DNA from: Chryseobacterium oranimense
GTDB taxonomy: Bacteria > Bacteroidota > Bacteroidia > Flavobacteriales > Weeksellaceae
Assembly (NCBI RefSeq): GCF_900129755.1
Contig: NZ_FQWT01000001.1
Span: 868,001-932,000 of the forward strand
Direction of reading: 5' to 3'
DNA: 64,000 nt
Of the stretch, positions 42,027 through 51,030 are shown in pieces. Both the position numbers and the translations under genes were made by a program. Positions within the stretch are counted from its first letter, which is position 1. Every line of letters begins with the position of its first letter. The notes beneath the pieces are model-generated. The model was not told the DNA's origin and ran no database searches. It was given only the letters and a program-made list of their open reading frames with translations.

Positions 42027-43196
42027 CTAGATATTTAAATTATCTGTTGGAGGATCAATCTGGTCGATATTTACGATGTTCTTACCTATATCAAATAAAT
42101 TAATTTTAATTTTTTCAGAGGCTTCTTTTTTTAAACTGTCAACTATTTTCGCATATATCTCTGTTGTTTTGATATCTTTATGTCCCAATAGTTTTGAAAC
42201 TGTATATATAGATGTTCCAGCAGCTATTTGTAAGGTCGCAAAGGTATGTCTGAAACCGTGGAAGGTGAAATGTTTTTCTATACCAGCATTTGCCAACCAC
42301 TTTTTCAACTCTGCTACTGTGTTATGATAATTTAATCCTTCAAATACTCTTGAATCAGAATTTCCTCTTGGACCTAACAATTTTATAGTTTGATCAGATA
42401 CTGGATGATATTCTGCATTCTCTGTTTTTTCCTGATTATATACTATATAATAATTGCCTTCGGTTCCATGAATTTCACTCCATAATAGCTTTTCAACATC
42501 TGAATATCTGAAACCGGTCATAGCAGAGAAAAGTCCTGCCTTTTTTACTATTGGATTTCGACACTCAGAATTTGCCATTCTTTCTAATTCCTCCATGAAT
42601 AAAAATGGACGATGAGTTTCCTGCGGTGCAATACTGTCAATTATTGAACCTAGGTCTGTGGGTAAAAAGCGCTTTTTAAAAGCCTCCTTTAATGTCAGCT
42701 TAAATCTTCCAAAATAAGCTACGGCAGTATTCTTTTTTATGGTTTTTCTGCGTCCCAATGCGGGGCATGTTAACAAATAATCTGCATATTCCTCACATAG
42801 CGTTTCATTCAATTCATTAAATGGAATTTCGGGCCCAACAAAAGTCTTAAAATATCTAACAGACATTACCCAGTTATAACAGTTGTTTCTTTTTTTAGCT
42901 TCAGCTTCAAAGAATTCAATAAAGTTTGATTTCATCTTTTCTTCAGAAATAAAATCAAACCTCTTGCTTTGTAATTCTATATGCCTTTGAGCTCTTACAT
43001 ATTCTCCTAAAGCTAAAGTTTCTTTATTGAACTTCCTTTCAGTTTCGTTTTTGGGACGATTATAGATATATAATTTTAGATAGTGTTTTCGTTCCATTTT
43101 TCCTGTTTCTGGATTATAAATGGGAGGCCATATGTCCAGAAATAAAGATTGTCTGCCTTTTGATATAGGTTTTTTCCTTAATGTTACTTTTGACAT
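42027..43196 (-). CDS. Tyrosine site-specific integrase of the ICE
   Basis: The 389-residue protein has an arm-binding-like N-terminus ('MSKVTLRKKPISKGRQSLF'), a core-binding SAM-like domain at about 105-205, and the catalytic domain. Active-site residues can be read: Arg in 'GLFSAMTGFRYSDVEKLLW', Lys in 'YNQEKTENAEYHPVSD', His-x-x-Arg in 'FTFHGFRHTFATLQ', His in 'LLGHKDIKTTEIYAKI' and its Tyr. It matches the Bacteroidota ICE integrases of the CTnDOT kind. It sits 1 kb from the proposed right end. It catalyses integration and, with helper HTH proteins, excision. Confidence 0.93.
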   Translation of the reverse strand: MSKVTLRKKPISKGRQSLFLDIWPPIYNPETGKMERKHYLKLYIYNRPKNETERKFNKETLALGEYVRAQRHIELQSKRFDFISEEKMKSNFIEFFEAEAKKRNNCYNWVMSVRYFKTFVGPEIPFNELNETLCEEYADYLLTCPALGRRKTIKKNTAVAYFGRFKLTLKEAFKKRFLPTDLGSIIDSIAPQETHRPFLFMEELERMANSECRNPIVKKAGLFSAMTGFRYSDVEKLLWSEIHGTEGNYYIVYNQEKTENAEYHPVSDQTIKLLGPRGNSDSRVFEGLNYHNTVAELKKWLANAGIEKHFTFHGFRHTFATLQIAAGTSIYTVSKLLGHKDIKTTEIYAKIVDSLKKEASEKIKINLFDIGKNIVNIDQIDPPTDNLNI

Positions 43197-43296
43197 AATT
43201 TTGGATTTTTGAGTAATATTAAAAATTGATAGTGTAAGCCAGATTTTATGGCTCTCTTAGGGGAAATTTGGCGTCAGAATGCCAAATAAATTGGTG

Positions 43297-43902
43297 TTAT
43301 CCTGAATAAATACCCAACTCAATCCTCTTTAAAATATGCTCAATTTTAACTCTTGGTACATATACAAATTTGCCCTTCTGAAATTTTGGGATATTATGTC
43401 TTTCTATAAGATTTTTTAAGGAAGTCGGAGAGATATTATACTCTTTTTGAATTTGACCCATTGTGAAGCAATCCTTTAAAGGTGTCCATTCAATCTTTTC
43501 CAAATCTTCTGTTGGATTTTGGATTACTTTTGGCTTGACTTCAAATAATGCATCAATATCTTTCTTTAATAGACGAATCTTTCTGATGGATAAATTAGCT
43601 GCAGGAATACTGCCATTTTTAACCATTCGATAGACTGTTCTCTTATCACATTTCAATAAAATAGAAGCTTCCTTGACTGTTAAGTAATCAAGGGTTTTGA
43701 GGGCAAAATAAGAGTTAGGATCTTCTTTAGGTTTTGATTGAGGTTTGGAAACTTCCTGAGTTGCTTCAGTCAATTTTTCTCTAAGTTCCCTAACATTAAT
43801 CTTGTAAGCTCTGGAATTACAGGTTTTGCAACAGTATCTGGTTACTGTTGTTTGGGCAATAAATTCAAGTCCACAATGTTCGCAAATCTTCTTGATTTTC
43901 AT
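43297..43902 (-). CDS. Zinc-finger plus double HTH protein at the ICE end
   Basis: The 201-residue protein starts with a four- to five-Cys finger ('ICEHCGLEFIAQTTVTRYCC', then 'KTCNSRAYK'). Two HTH_17-type domains follow: 'YLTVKEASILLKCDKRTVYR' (about 72-115) and 'CFTMGQIQKEYNISPTSLKN' (about 145-190). Such proteins accompany the integrase in many Bacteroidota ICEs and may act as excisionase or regulator. It is 100 bp upstream of the integrase on the same strand. Four GTACA repeats at exact 10-bp spacing lie 37-71 bp before its start, a natural binding array for it or for the integrase arm domain. Confidence 0.82.
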   Translation of the reverse strand: MKIKKICEHCGLEFIAQTTVTRYCCKTCNSRAYKINVRELREKLTEATQEVSKPQSKPKEDPNSYFALKTLDYLTVKEASILLKCDKRTVYRMVKNGSIPAANLSIRKIRLLKKDIDALFEVKPKVIQNPTEDLEKIEWTPLKDCFTMGQIQKEYNISPTSLKNLIERHNIPKFQKGKFVYVPRVKIEHILKRIELGIYSG

Positions 43903-43933
43903 AATATTTTATTTGTGGAAGAGATAATTTGGC

Positions 43934-43987
43934 TTAAGGTACATTATGGTACATTTAAGTACAATTAGGTACAATAAATTACCTTAA
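43934..43987. promoter_or_regulatory. Four GTACA iterons at exact 10-bp spacing inside an inverted repeat
   Basis: GTACA occurs at 43939, 43949, 43959 and 43969. The array is framed by TTAAGGTA (43934-43941) and its reverse complement TACCTTAA (43980-43987). The one-turn period and the position next to the integrase-side HTH gene and the ICE end suggest arm-type or excisionase sites, or an operator. Confidence 0.6.
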
Positions 43988-44036
43988 GTGACACTAACTC
44001 TCCCGAGTTAAAAAAAATAAAATATTATTGGTTTGA

Positions 44037-44173
44037 GGGACAACTGGGGGACAAAACTGAACAAAACTAACCAAACTTTGAAAAACTCATACAAAATCAA
44101 TATTTTTGCAAATAGCTAATAATCAATCGTTTGGTTTGTTTTAGTTTGTTTTATTTGTCGTACTTATTTGCCG
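44037..44173. other. Probable attachment region (ICE right end / mnmE 3' end)
   Basis: Units (G)ACAACTG, ACAAAACTGA, ACAAAACTAA and CCAAACTTTG recur every 10-11 bp at 44040-44080. Roughly inverted units TTGGTTTGTT and TTAGTTTGTT recur every 10 bp at 44131-44150. At the border TTATTTGTCG (44151-44160), TAC and TTATTTGCCG (44164-44173) form a near-direct repeat, and its second copy contains the mnmE stop codon. Tyrosine recombinases of other elements (for example SGI1) are known to use the trmE/mnmE 3' end. The exact crossover cannot be set without the left end. Confidence 0.5.
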
Positions 44174-45549
44174 ATACAAAACTTAGAAAAAATATTCCCC
44201 AGCACCTCATCATTCGTCACTTCGCCTGAAATTTCACCAAGATGTTCCAGGGCATTTCTTAGTTCATAAGCAAGCAGTTCTGTAGAAATCTGGAAAGAAA
44301 TGGCTTCTTTCACTTTATGAGTTGCCTCTAAAGATTTACGAAGAGCTTCAAAATGCCTCTGATTGGTAATAACCACATTATTTTCCTGGGATTTTAGCTG
44401 CTCAACGTAGGAAGAGAGTTCGTTTTTAAGGTCCTGGATATTTTGGTTTTCCACTGCAGATATCCTGATAAAATCAAAATCCTGATCAATTTCTTTTCTG
44501 AAAATATCTTCTACAGCTTCATATTTTGGAGGAAGCACCTCATCTATTTTTGTAGCACAGATAATCAGCTTCAGATCGTCTCTCTGCAAAGATTTTATCA
44601 TTTCAATATCCTCAGAATAATCTTCTGTAGCGGCATCTGCAAGGTAAACCAGGATATTGGCGTTATCTACTTTTTCCTTGGCTTTTTTCACTCCGATAGC
44701 TTCAATTTCATCCTGGGTTTCACGAAGTCCGGCCGTATCAATCAGACGGAATGCATGACCTTTGATATGCAGCACCTCTTCAATGGTATCTCTTGTTGTT
44801 CCTGCAATATTGCTGACAATCGCTCTTTCCTCCTTCAATAAAGCATTTAACAGGGTAGATTTTCCGGCATTGGGTTTCCCGATGATGGCAACCGCAGTTC
44901 CGTTTTTGATGGCATTTCCATATTGGAAACTTTCAATAAGAGAATCTAATTTCAATTCGATTTTATCCAGCAATCCGTTCAGGGCTGTTCTGTCTGCGAA
45001 TTCCACATCTTCCTCAGCAAAATCCAGCTCGAGTTCGATCAGGGAAACGAAATTCAGAAGATCTGTTCTTAAAATTGATATTTCATTGGTAATTCCACCT
45101 TTCAGCTGATTGATCGCTACTTTTCTTGAAGCTTCGTTTTCAGAAGCAATGACGTCTGCAATGGCTTCTGCCTGCGAAAGGTCTATTCTTCCGTTGATAA
45201 AGGCACGAAGGGTAAATTCTCCCGCTTTTGCCATTCTCGCCCCGTTTTTGATCAGCGTTTCCAGAATACGTTTTCCGATATGCGGTGAACCGTGAAAAGC
45301 TATTTCCACAGAATTTTCCGTCGTAAAGCTTTTAGGAGCCAGAAAAATAGAAAGCATCACTTCATCAATAGCTTCTTCGCCATCCATAAAATAACCGTAG
45401 TGGATGGTATGAGACTTTTGCTTTTCCAGTTTTTTGGAAGGAAAACTTTTCTGAACAACCGGTAAAGCATCATTCCCTGAAACTCTGATAATCCCTAAAG
45501 CTCCTACTCCATTGGCCGTGGCCAGTGCACAAATCGTATCGTTATTCAT
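44164..45549 (-). CDS. mnmE: tRNA modification GTPase MnmE (TrmE)
   Basis: The 461-residue protein shows the N-terminal folate-binding domain ('TICALATANGVGALGIIRVS'). The G domain has G1 'GKPNAGKSTLLNAL', G2/G3 'GTTRDTIEE' and 'LIDTAGLRET', and G4 'CATKIDE'. The C-terminal FCIGK tail carries the catalytic Cys. With MnmG it modifies U34 of tRNAs reading split-box codons. It is a complete single-copy housekeeping gene. The reading frame and stop are intact although the ICE abuts the stop codon, as expected if the element integrates in or just behind the 3' end without harming the gene. Confidence 0.97.
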   Translation of the reverse strand: MNNDTICALATANGVGALGIIRVSGNDALPVVQKSFPSKKLEKQKSHTIHYGYFMDGEEAIDEVMLSIFLAPKSFTTENSVEIAFHGSPHIGKRILETLIKNGARMAKAGEFTLRAFINGRIDLSQAEAIADVIASENEASRKVAINQLKGGITNEISILRTDLLNFVSLIELELDFAEEDVEFADRTALNGLLDKIELKLDSLIESFQYGNAIKNGTAVAIIGKPNAGKSTLLNALLKEERAIVSNIAGTTRDTIEEVLHIKGHAFRLIDTAGLRETQDEIEAIGVKKAKEKVDNANILVYLADAATEDYSEDIEMIKSLQRDDLKLIICATKIDEVLPPKYEAVEDIFRKEIDQDFDFIRISAVENQNIQDLKNELSSYVEQLKSQENNVVITNQRHFEALRKSLEATHKVKEAISFQISTELLAYELRNALEHLGEISGEVTNDEVLGNIFSKFCIGK

Positions 45550-45816
45550 AGTGCAAATTTACGTTTTTTCAGACTAATTTCTGAAGGAGTATTCTATACA
45601 GATTGTCTATGCTTCTGATTGAAGGTTTTCGATGTACAAAAATTTTAAGCTTATAAAGGACAAACAATGAAGCAATCTCAAGGAGTGATTATTTATATTA
45701 AAATATTTTTCTCTTAAAAAACAATCTGAGTCATTCATGAAATCTGTGAGATTTTAAATGATTATTTTTTAATAACTATAAAATTGCTTCATCATTTTAT
45801 TCCCCTCAACAGCAGT

Positions 45817-46395
45817 TTATTTTTGCTTTCTTCCCAATTCTTCTGCTTTCTGAAGCCATTTTGAGCGCTGAATGTCTGTGGAATTTCTTATAATACCCAA
45901 GTAAGTAACCTTAACAGGTTTTACCCCACAGAATTCCAGAGTTGATTTTTTCAGCTGATTAATACTTGGCCTTCCGTAAAAAAGCCTGTAATACCATCCA
46001 GGCTGATCAAGGGTTGTGATGATATGGCCTGTTTTACCTTTCAGCAGCTTATCCCACCAAACGGAGTTTTCCCTGTAACGATATGCAAATCCCGGAAGAA
46101 AAAGCCTGTCTATAAAGCCTTTCATCAGTGCAGGCATACCTCCCCACCACACCGGATGAATCCAGACCAGATGATCCGCCCATTGTATCGTTTCCCATGC
46201 ATTCAGCAGGTCGGGTTCCAGCTCCATTCTCTGCTGGTAACCGAAGTGAAGAACAGGATCAAAATTCAGTTCAGCTATTATAATTTCTCTTACTTCCGAT
46301 CCTGATTTTTCAGCTCTTATTCTGTAGGCTTCCGCAATTCCGAAGTTGAAGGAATTTTTATTGGGATGCCCGTTGATAATGGCTATTTTTTTCAT
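45817..46395 (-). CDS. NAD(P)H-dependent flavin oxidoreductase (MdaB/quinone reductase-like)
   Basis: The 192-residue flavodoxin-fold protein starts with 'KKIAIINGHPNKNSFNFGIA' (FMN phosphate loop). It carries 'WADHLVWIHPVWWGGMPALM' and 'KGFIDRLFLPGFAYRY', the hallmarks of the NQO1/MdaB family, which performs two-electron reduction of quinones or nitro compounds. It overlaps the upstream gene by 4 bp (ATGA), so the two are coupled in translation. It is likely controlled by the Crp/Fnr regulator at the head of the group. Cytoplasmic. Confidence 0.88.
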   Translation of the reverse strand: MKKIAIINGHPNKNSFNFGIAEAYRIRAEKSGSEVREIIIAELNFDPVLHFGYQQRMELEPDLLNAWETIQWADHLVWIHPVWWGGMPALMKGFIDRLFLPGFAYRYRENSVWWDKLLKGKTGHIITTLDQPGWYYRLFYGRPSINQLKKSTLEFCGVKPVKVTYLGIIRNSTDIQRSKWLQKAEELGRKQK

Positions 46396-47414
46396 CGCGA
46401 GGATTTTATATTAATAGTTTCATAAGCTTTGAGTTTTTCCAGAAGAGAAGAAGGCTGATGCAGCTGATGACTGAAGTATACCTTATTTTCATGGGTCTTT
46501 TTCAAGAGTTCTTCCGTATGAAGTACCGCAGAAAGCGCCGTCAGTTCTGCCTGACCTTTTGTACTCTGAAGGCTAAGCTTTTCATTGCCGTTTTTAGTTT
46601 TAATCACAATTTCAAATACGCTTTGGTCACCGTTTCCACTTGATCCGAAAATCATTTTCCGCTCTTTTAGTGATAAGATATTAAAAAGCCTGATTTTTTG
46701 AAATGCCCCCAAAAGCCAGGTTATAAATTTTGAATTATACGTCATCTTAACGCTTACATTGGGTATTTTTTCAATCTGATTGAGAATATATAAATCCGGT
46801 ACATCAAAATTATAAGCTTCCCTTTTCCCAATTCCGAAAGAAAAATCAAAATCTTCTGAATCTAAAAAATGCTTTACAGGGACTGACCTGTTATTTTCAT
46901 ATCTGATAAAAGGCTTTGCCACATTTTCAGCCATAAAGTGAGCCGAACTCTCTCCTGCAAGGTCTTTTACGGAATAGTACACGAAAAGTTTCACTTCCTG
47001 AATATCCTGCATATTGCCAGCCAGCGTTTTTACCAGACCATTGACGATACCTCCCATCCATCCGGAACTGAATACGATTCTGCTCTGTATTGCTTTATTT
47101 TTTGCAATGGCATAGGCTTTTACAAGATCGGGAGTAGGCTTAGTGATGTCCAGATAATCTATTTTATTTTCTATAACGAAACGAAGAATATGGTCTTCCT
47201 TATCGTTTACGGAAAGAATAACCAGATCAATTTCCTTTTCCTTGATCATTCGAAAAGTGCGAGGGTCCGTCACATCAATTTTAAGATGATTCCCTGTCCC
47301 TCCTTTTCTGCCACCAATAAAAATATTGACATCCGGATTTCTCGATTTCAGAATGCGGATAATTGTTTTACCTACAAGGCCATTCCCTCCAACGACCAGA
47401 ATATTGTGCTCCAT
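46392..47414 (-). CDS. Saccharopine-dehydrogenase-like NAD(P)-binding oxidoreductase
   Basis: The 340-residue protein has an N-terminal Rossmann fold ('NILVVGGNGLVGKTIIRILK', GGNGLVG loop) and the saccharopine dehydrogenase-like pattern 'IDLVILSVNDKEDHILRFVI'. A catalytic role on an amino-acid or quinone-like substrate is possible but the substrate is unknown. It overlaps the flavin oxidoreductase gene by 4 bp and follows the Crp/Fnr gene by about 110 bp on the same strand. The three genes form a probable redox-responsive unit. Confidence 0.82.
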   Translation of the reverse strand: MEHNILVVGGNGLVGKTIIRILKSRNPDVNIFIGGRKGGTGNHLKIDVTDPRTFRMIKEKEIDLVILSVNDKEDHILRFVIENKIDYLDITKPTPDLVKAYAIAKNKAIQSRIVFSSGWMGGIVNGLVKTLAGNMQDIQEVKLFVYYSVKDLAGESSAHFMAENVAKPFIRYENNRSVPVKHFLDSEDFDFSFGIGKREAYNFDVPDLYILNQIEKIPNVSVKMTYNSKFITWLLGAFQKIRLFNILSLKERKMIFGSSGNGDQSVFEIVIKTKNGNEKLSLQSTKGQAELTALSAVLHTEELLKKTHENKVYFSHQLHQPSSLLEKLKAYETINIKSSR

Positions 47415-47525
47415 ATATTTTTTTTACAAAATTATAGAGCCCTATCACGGTAGTATAGGACAAATGTCTAAAACGGAAATCTCAGGTCTATTTTTTACCT
47501 CTCAATGAGCCCGCCTGTTGTTTAT

Positions 47526-48092
47526 TTATACGGTAACTTCTTTCCTGATTCTGCTCAGGTGCCTTTGAGTAATTCCTAAATAGGAGGCTAAGTATTGCAG
47601 CGGAATTTTCTGAACATAATCAGGCTGATGGCCAATCAAAGCCTCATACCTTTGTGCTGCGCTATCTCTCTGGAGCTGAAAAAATCTTTTTTCAAGTTCC
47701 AGATATTCCTGTTCTGCAATTATTTTTAAAAATTTGGTCCAGTTCAGATCATCTTTTACCAGACTATCCACAACATCTTTTTTTAAAACCATCAGATCGG
47801 CATCGGTTATGGCCTGCATATTTTCCCTGCTGGGACAATCTGAAATGAAGGAAGAATAACCCGCCATAAGCTGATCGGGAAACCGGAAACAATAGGTCAT
47901 ATCCTTTCCCGTATCTGAAATATAGTAGGAACGAAAAATCCCGGATACAATAAATGCTATTTCACGGCATTTGTCGCCTTCCTGTACAAAAAAATCATTT
48001 TTATATACTTTTCTGGCTTCAAAAAGCTGTAAGAAATCCCGGATCTCATTTTCTGAGAATATATTAAAGCTTCGGAAATAGTTTTCTATCAT
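47526..48092 (-). CDS. Crp/Fnr-family transcription regulator
   Basis: The 188-residue protein has a cyclic-nucleotide-binding-type barrel (about 20-115, 'NDFFVQEGDKCREIAFIVSG') followed by an effector helix and a short HTH ('IPLQYLASYLGITQRHLSRI', then 'RKEVTV'). There is no Cys cluster of the Fnr type, so it is probably not an oxygen sensor. It heads the minus-strand group with the two oxidoreductases and likely regulates them. Members of this small subgroup are common in Bacteroidota next to quinone-reductase-like genes. Confidence 0.88.
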   Translation of the reverse strand: MIENYFRSFNIFSENEIRDFLQLFEARKVYKNDFFVQEGDKCREIAFIVSGIFRSYYISDTGKDMTYCFRFPDQLMAGYSSFISDCPSRENMQAITDADLMVLKKDVVDSLVKDDLNWTKFLKIIAEQEYLELEKRFFQLQRDSAAQRYEALIGHQPDYVQKIPLQYLASYLGITQRHLSRIRKEVTV

Positions 48093-48228
48093 ATTTCAAG
48101 TTATACTGGAATTCTGAATATTTCAGCGAAATTAAACAAATACAAACTTCATTGCAAACATTGGGAATCTGTATTTAAGTAAAACTAAGATATGCTCAGG
48201 TTATTTGAATGGGTATCGTTGAAAAAAT

Positions 48229-48255
48229 AAAACCACTTCAGAACGAAATGGTTTT
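48229..48255 (-). terminator. Second terminator-like hairpin
   Basis: AAAACCA (48229-48235) pairs with TGGTTTT (48249-48255); the minus strand continues as ATTTTTTC. It lies 135 bp beyond the main terminator of the aminopeptidase gene. Confidence 0.4.
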
Positions 48256-48383
48256 ACCTGCTTTGAATTTACTAAGTATATGAAGATATGAATGATGTTT
48301 TGTTGATACAAAGATAGATGGTCCCGCACAATCTTCTGTCAGGGGAATCCCTACAATTATTACCGTAAAAATACGGTTGTATT

Positions 48384-48419
48384 TATAAAAAAAGCCCTGC
48401 AGATCTCTCTACAGGGCTT
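48384..48419 (-). terminator. Terminator of the aminopeptidase P gene
   Basis: AAGCCCTG (48392-48399) and CAGGGCTT (48412-48419) form an 8-bp stem. The minus strand continues with TTTTTATAAAT. Confidence 0.75.
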
Positions 48420-48516
48420 CAGGGATTTATCTAACAATTATAATGTTCATATTTTAAGTTTAAGTCTCAATGTTTATGGCCAGGCAGTTATATTCCTATT
48501 TGCCATTCCATCATCT

Positions 48517-50286
48517 TTAAAGCGGGCTTACCAGTTCAAGGAACCAGGCTTTAACATCTCCTTCAAGGTGTGGTCCTATCTTTTCCTCACAGGTTTTGTG
48601 GTAATCATTCAGCCATGCAATTTCTTTTTCAGAAAGGATTTCTGTCACAATGGTATCTTTAAAGAACGGGCAGAAAGTAAGGGTTTCAAATTCGTAGAAG
48701 GTTCCGTGAATTGTTTTTTCCGCTTCTTTTACAGCGATCAGGTTTTCATGACGGATTCCGTATTCCCCTTCCAGGTAGTATCCCGGTTCATTGGAACATA
48801 CCATTCCAGGAAGAAGATCCTGCGGGTTCATATCTTTTCTGATGTTCTGAGGACCTTCGTGAACATTCATAAAGCTTCCCACTCCATGACCTGTTCCGTG
48901 ATTGAAGTCTTTCCCTTCCATCCATAAAGGAAGCCTTGCAATAGCATCAAGGTGAACACCTTTTGTTCCTTTCGGGAATTTCACCATGGATAAACGGATC
49001 AGACCCTGAAGCACCAATGTTGAATTCCTTTTGAAATCCTCAGAAGCTGCTCCCAGAGCAAAAGTTCTTGTAATATCGGTAGTTCCTTCAAGATATTGTC
49101 CTCCTGAATCCACCAGAATGGTTGCCTCATTGGTCACCTCTTTGCTTCCCTCACTTTTGGCGGAATAATGCATAATAGCACCGTTATCTTTATATCCTAC
49201 AATGCTTCCGAAGCTTTCTCCCACGAAGTTTTCTCCTTCTGCACGGAAACCTCTCAGCTTCTCCCCGATAGAGTATTCGTTCATGCTTTCTTTCCCTGCA
49301 TTGTGAGTCAGCCAGTAAAGGAATTTTACCATAGCAACACCGTCTCTTACCATTACGGTTCTGAAGCCCTCCAGCTCAGTTTCATTTTTTTGAGCTTTCA
49401 TCAGGTTGCCGGGAACCGGAGCTTTTGTAAACTGGTTGTTTTCTTTAAGAGTTTCAAAAATCATCTGGTTGCTGTTGGGAGAAACCAATACGTTTTCATT
49501 TTTGAATGCTTTCAGATAATTGTAAAACTCTTCGTAAGGCATCATCTTCACAAAGGAATCATCCATCTGTTTCCTTGCTTCCACTTCCAGTTTTTCAAGG
49601 TCTGTGAAAAGCACTGCATCATTTTTGGTAATGACTACATAGCCTAAAAATACAGGGTTACTTTGTACATCGCTTCCTCTTAGGTTCAGGGTCCAGGCTA
49701 CATCATCAAGGCTTGACACAATATGAACGGTAGTTCCCAGCTCTTCCATTTTCTGACGGATTGCTCCCAACTTATCGGTAACAGATTTTCCGGCTCTTTC
49801 TACCGGATGTACAAAAATTGGATTTTTCGAAGGCGTTCCCCGCTCTTTCCAGATCTCTTTTAAGAGCGGAAGATCAACCAAGGTTATGTTTTTTGACTGT
49901 AATTTCTGTGAAAGCAGTTCCCAATTGGCATTTGAAGTGGCAACAGCATTGACGGCTACTTTACCGCCCGCAGGAATTTCGGAAATAATCCAGTCTATAT
50001 AATTGGGAGTCTCTTCCATACCGTCTTTGAAAAGATCGATTCCTGAACCTTCCAGCTCAAGGGCTGCCTGGGTAAAATACCTTCCATCTGTCCAGAGGCC
50101 TGCTTTGTCCTTTGTTATTACCACAAAACCTGCAGAACCTAAAAATCCTGACAGCCAGGCTCTTTCCTGCCATTCTTCAGGCAAATATTCGCTCATATGC
50201 GGATCTGCAGAATATACTATAAATGCATCAACATTATTTTTCTGCATTTCTTCACGAAGCGCAGCCACTTTTTCCTTTGAAGTCAT
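48517..50286 (-). CDS. Aminopeptidase P family (M24B) metallopeptidase
   Basis: The 589-residue protein has two creatinase-like N-terminal domains ('VDAFIVYSADPHMSEYLPEE', 'LTDLEKLEV'-type repeat near 240) and a C-terminal pita-bread domain. The metal ligands are visible: Asp pair in 'ILVDSGGQYLEGTTDITRTF', His in 'GTGHGVGSFMNVHE', Glu in 'SNEPGYYLEGEYGIRHE' and 'YEFETLTFCPF'. It releases N-terminal residues before Pro. The length matches the long three-domain form. It is cytoplasmic and monocistronic, with its own terminator at 48384-48419. Confidence 0.93.
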   Translation of the reverse strand: MTSKEKVAALREEMQKNNVDAFIVYSADPHMSEYLPEEWQERAWLSGFLGSAGFVVITKDKAGLWTDGRYFTQAALELEGSGIDLFKDGMEETPNYIDWIISEIPAGGKVAVNAVATSNANWELLSQKLQSKNITLVDLPLLKEIWKERGTPSKNPIFVHPVERAGKSVTDKLGAIRQKMEELGTTVHIVSSLDDVAWTLNLRGSDVQSNPVFLGYVVITKNDAVLFTDLEKLEVEARKQMDDSFVKMMPYEEFYNYLKAFKNENVLVSPNSNQMIFETLKENNQFTKAPVPGNLMKAQKNETELEGFRTVMVRDGVAMVKFLYWLTHNAGKESMNEYSIGEKLRGFRAEGENFVGESFGSIVGYKDNGAIMHYSAKSEGSKEVTNEATILVDSGGQYLEGTTDITRTFALGAASEDFKRNSTLVLQGLIRLSMVKFPKGTKGVHLDAIARLPLWMEGKDFNHGTGHGVGSFMNVHEGPQNIRKDMNPQDLLPGMVCSNEPGYYLEGEYGIRHENLIAVKEAEKTIHGTFYEFETLTFCPFFKDTIVTEILSEKEIAWLNDYHKTCEEKIGPHLEGDVKAWFLELVSPL

Positions 50287-50568
50287 TCTTTTCTTTTTTT
50301 AAACACCGAAAGTTACGAAAAAATGAGGTTCAGAAGTGAAATCAGGAGCGTATTTTCGTTAATGATTTGTTATTTTTTTCTTTACAAACCATCCGGGCAA
50401 ATGTAAACTTCCAATTGTTGTGAAATTGTGTGGAATAAGTTCTTTGATCTTTACGATTTAATTAAAATAATATACAATATCAATTTCAATAATGATTTAG
50501 ATACCACAAAAACAATATTATCATTAAACATATAAAGTTTTGGAAAGATTATTGCTACTATTCACCGT

Positions 50569-51006
50569 ATGAGAGAGCAGAATTACAAAAACCACAGAAA
50601 GTTTTATCCGCCGCATCATTTCATATATCTTCCGCTACTCATCGTGCTGGAAATTTATGGAATTTATAAGATCTGGAATGATATGGAAAACCAGCTGATC
50701 TGGATATTATTTTCTATTGTCATATTTCTGCTTTTCTATCTGGCTTTTATGACGAGGCAGCATTATGCGCTTGGGCTTCAAAACCGTATGGTAATGCTTG
50801 AATTTAAACAGCGGTATTTTGAGATTTTCGGGCAAAGATCTGATGAAGTTGCCGACAAGCTGAAATTTGACCAGATCGCAGCATTGAGGTTTGCCTATGA
50901 TGATGAATTCAAAGAGCTATTGTACAAAGCACTTCACGAAAACATCTCCGGCGATGAGATAAAGCGCTCCATCAAAAACTGGAGAGCCGACCACCAAAGA
51001 ATCTAA
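50569..51006 (+). CDS. DUF6526 family membrane protein
   Basis: The 145-residue protein begins 'REQNYKNHRKFYPPHHFIYL', the DUF6526 opening. It has two membrane helices ('FIYLPLLIVLEIYGIYKIW', 'LIWILFSIVIFLLFYLAFMT') and a charged cytoplasmic C-terminus ('RYFEIFGQRSDEVADKLKFD'). The family is confined to Bacteroidota and has no known function. It lies 24 bp upstream of a tiny lipoprotein gene and just before topoisomerase IB on the same strand. Confidence 0.85.
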   Translation: MREQNYKNHRKFYPPHHFIYLPLLIVLEIYGIYKIWNDMENQLIWILFSIVIFLLFYLAFMTRQHYALGLQNRMVMLEFKQRYFEIFGQRSDEVADKLKFDQIAALRFAYDDEFKELLYKALHENISGDEIKRSIKNWRADHQRI

Positions 51007-51030
51007 TTATAACACCAAAATATTTATATC

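Larger units (their letters stand above)
1..44163. mobile_element. Right part of an integrative and conjugative element (ICE), left end outside window
   Basis: The segment holds a relaxase C-terminus, a VirD4/TraG coupling protein, DUF1896, topoisomerase III, DUF4099/DUF3945, RteC-like, excisionase-like HTH proteins and a tyrosine integrase, all typical backbone genes of CTnDOT-like Bacteroidota ICEs. Cargo comprises a toxin/immunity island, an IS4-family element and two SusCD modules. The right boundary is inferred to lie in the repeat-rich stretch next to the mnmE stop, because everything beyond is housekeeping sequence. The mating-pore (tra) genes and the left attachment site are not in the window, so completeness and mobility cannot be judged. 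Confidence 0.85.
48093..48516. other. Intergenic region with two minus-strand hairpins, no gene seen
   Basis: The 424-bp gap holds a terminator for the aminopeptidase gene (48384-48419). A second stem, AAAACCA/TGGTTTT (48229-48255), has a T-rich continuation on the minus strand. A short palindrome ACCGTA/TACGGT lies near 48362-48377. No plausible reading frame lies between the hairpins; a small minus-strand transcript there is possible. Confidence 0.4.

Noticed and set aside
43934..44160. CRISPR-like short repeats near the ICE end
   Set aside because: Repeats are only 5-10 bp with a 10-bp period, with no spacers and no cas genes; they fit protein-binding iterons better.
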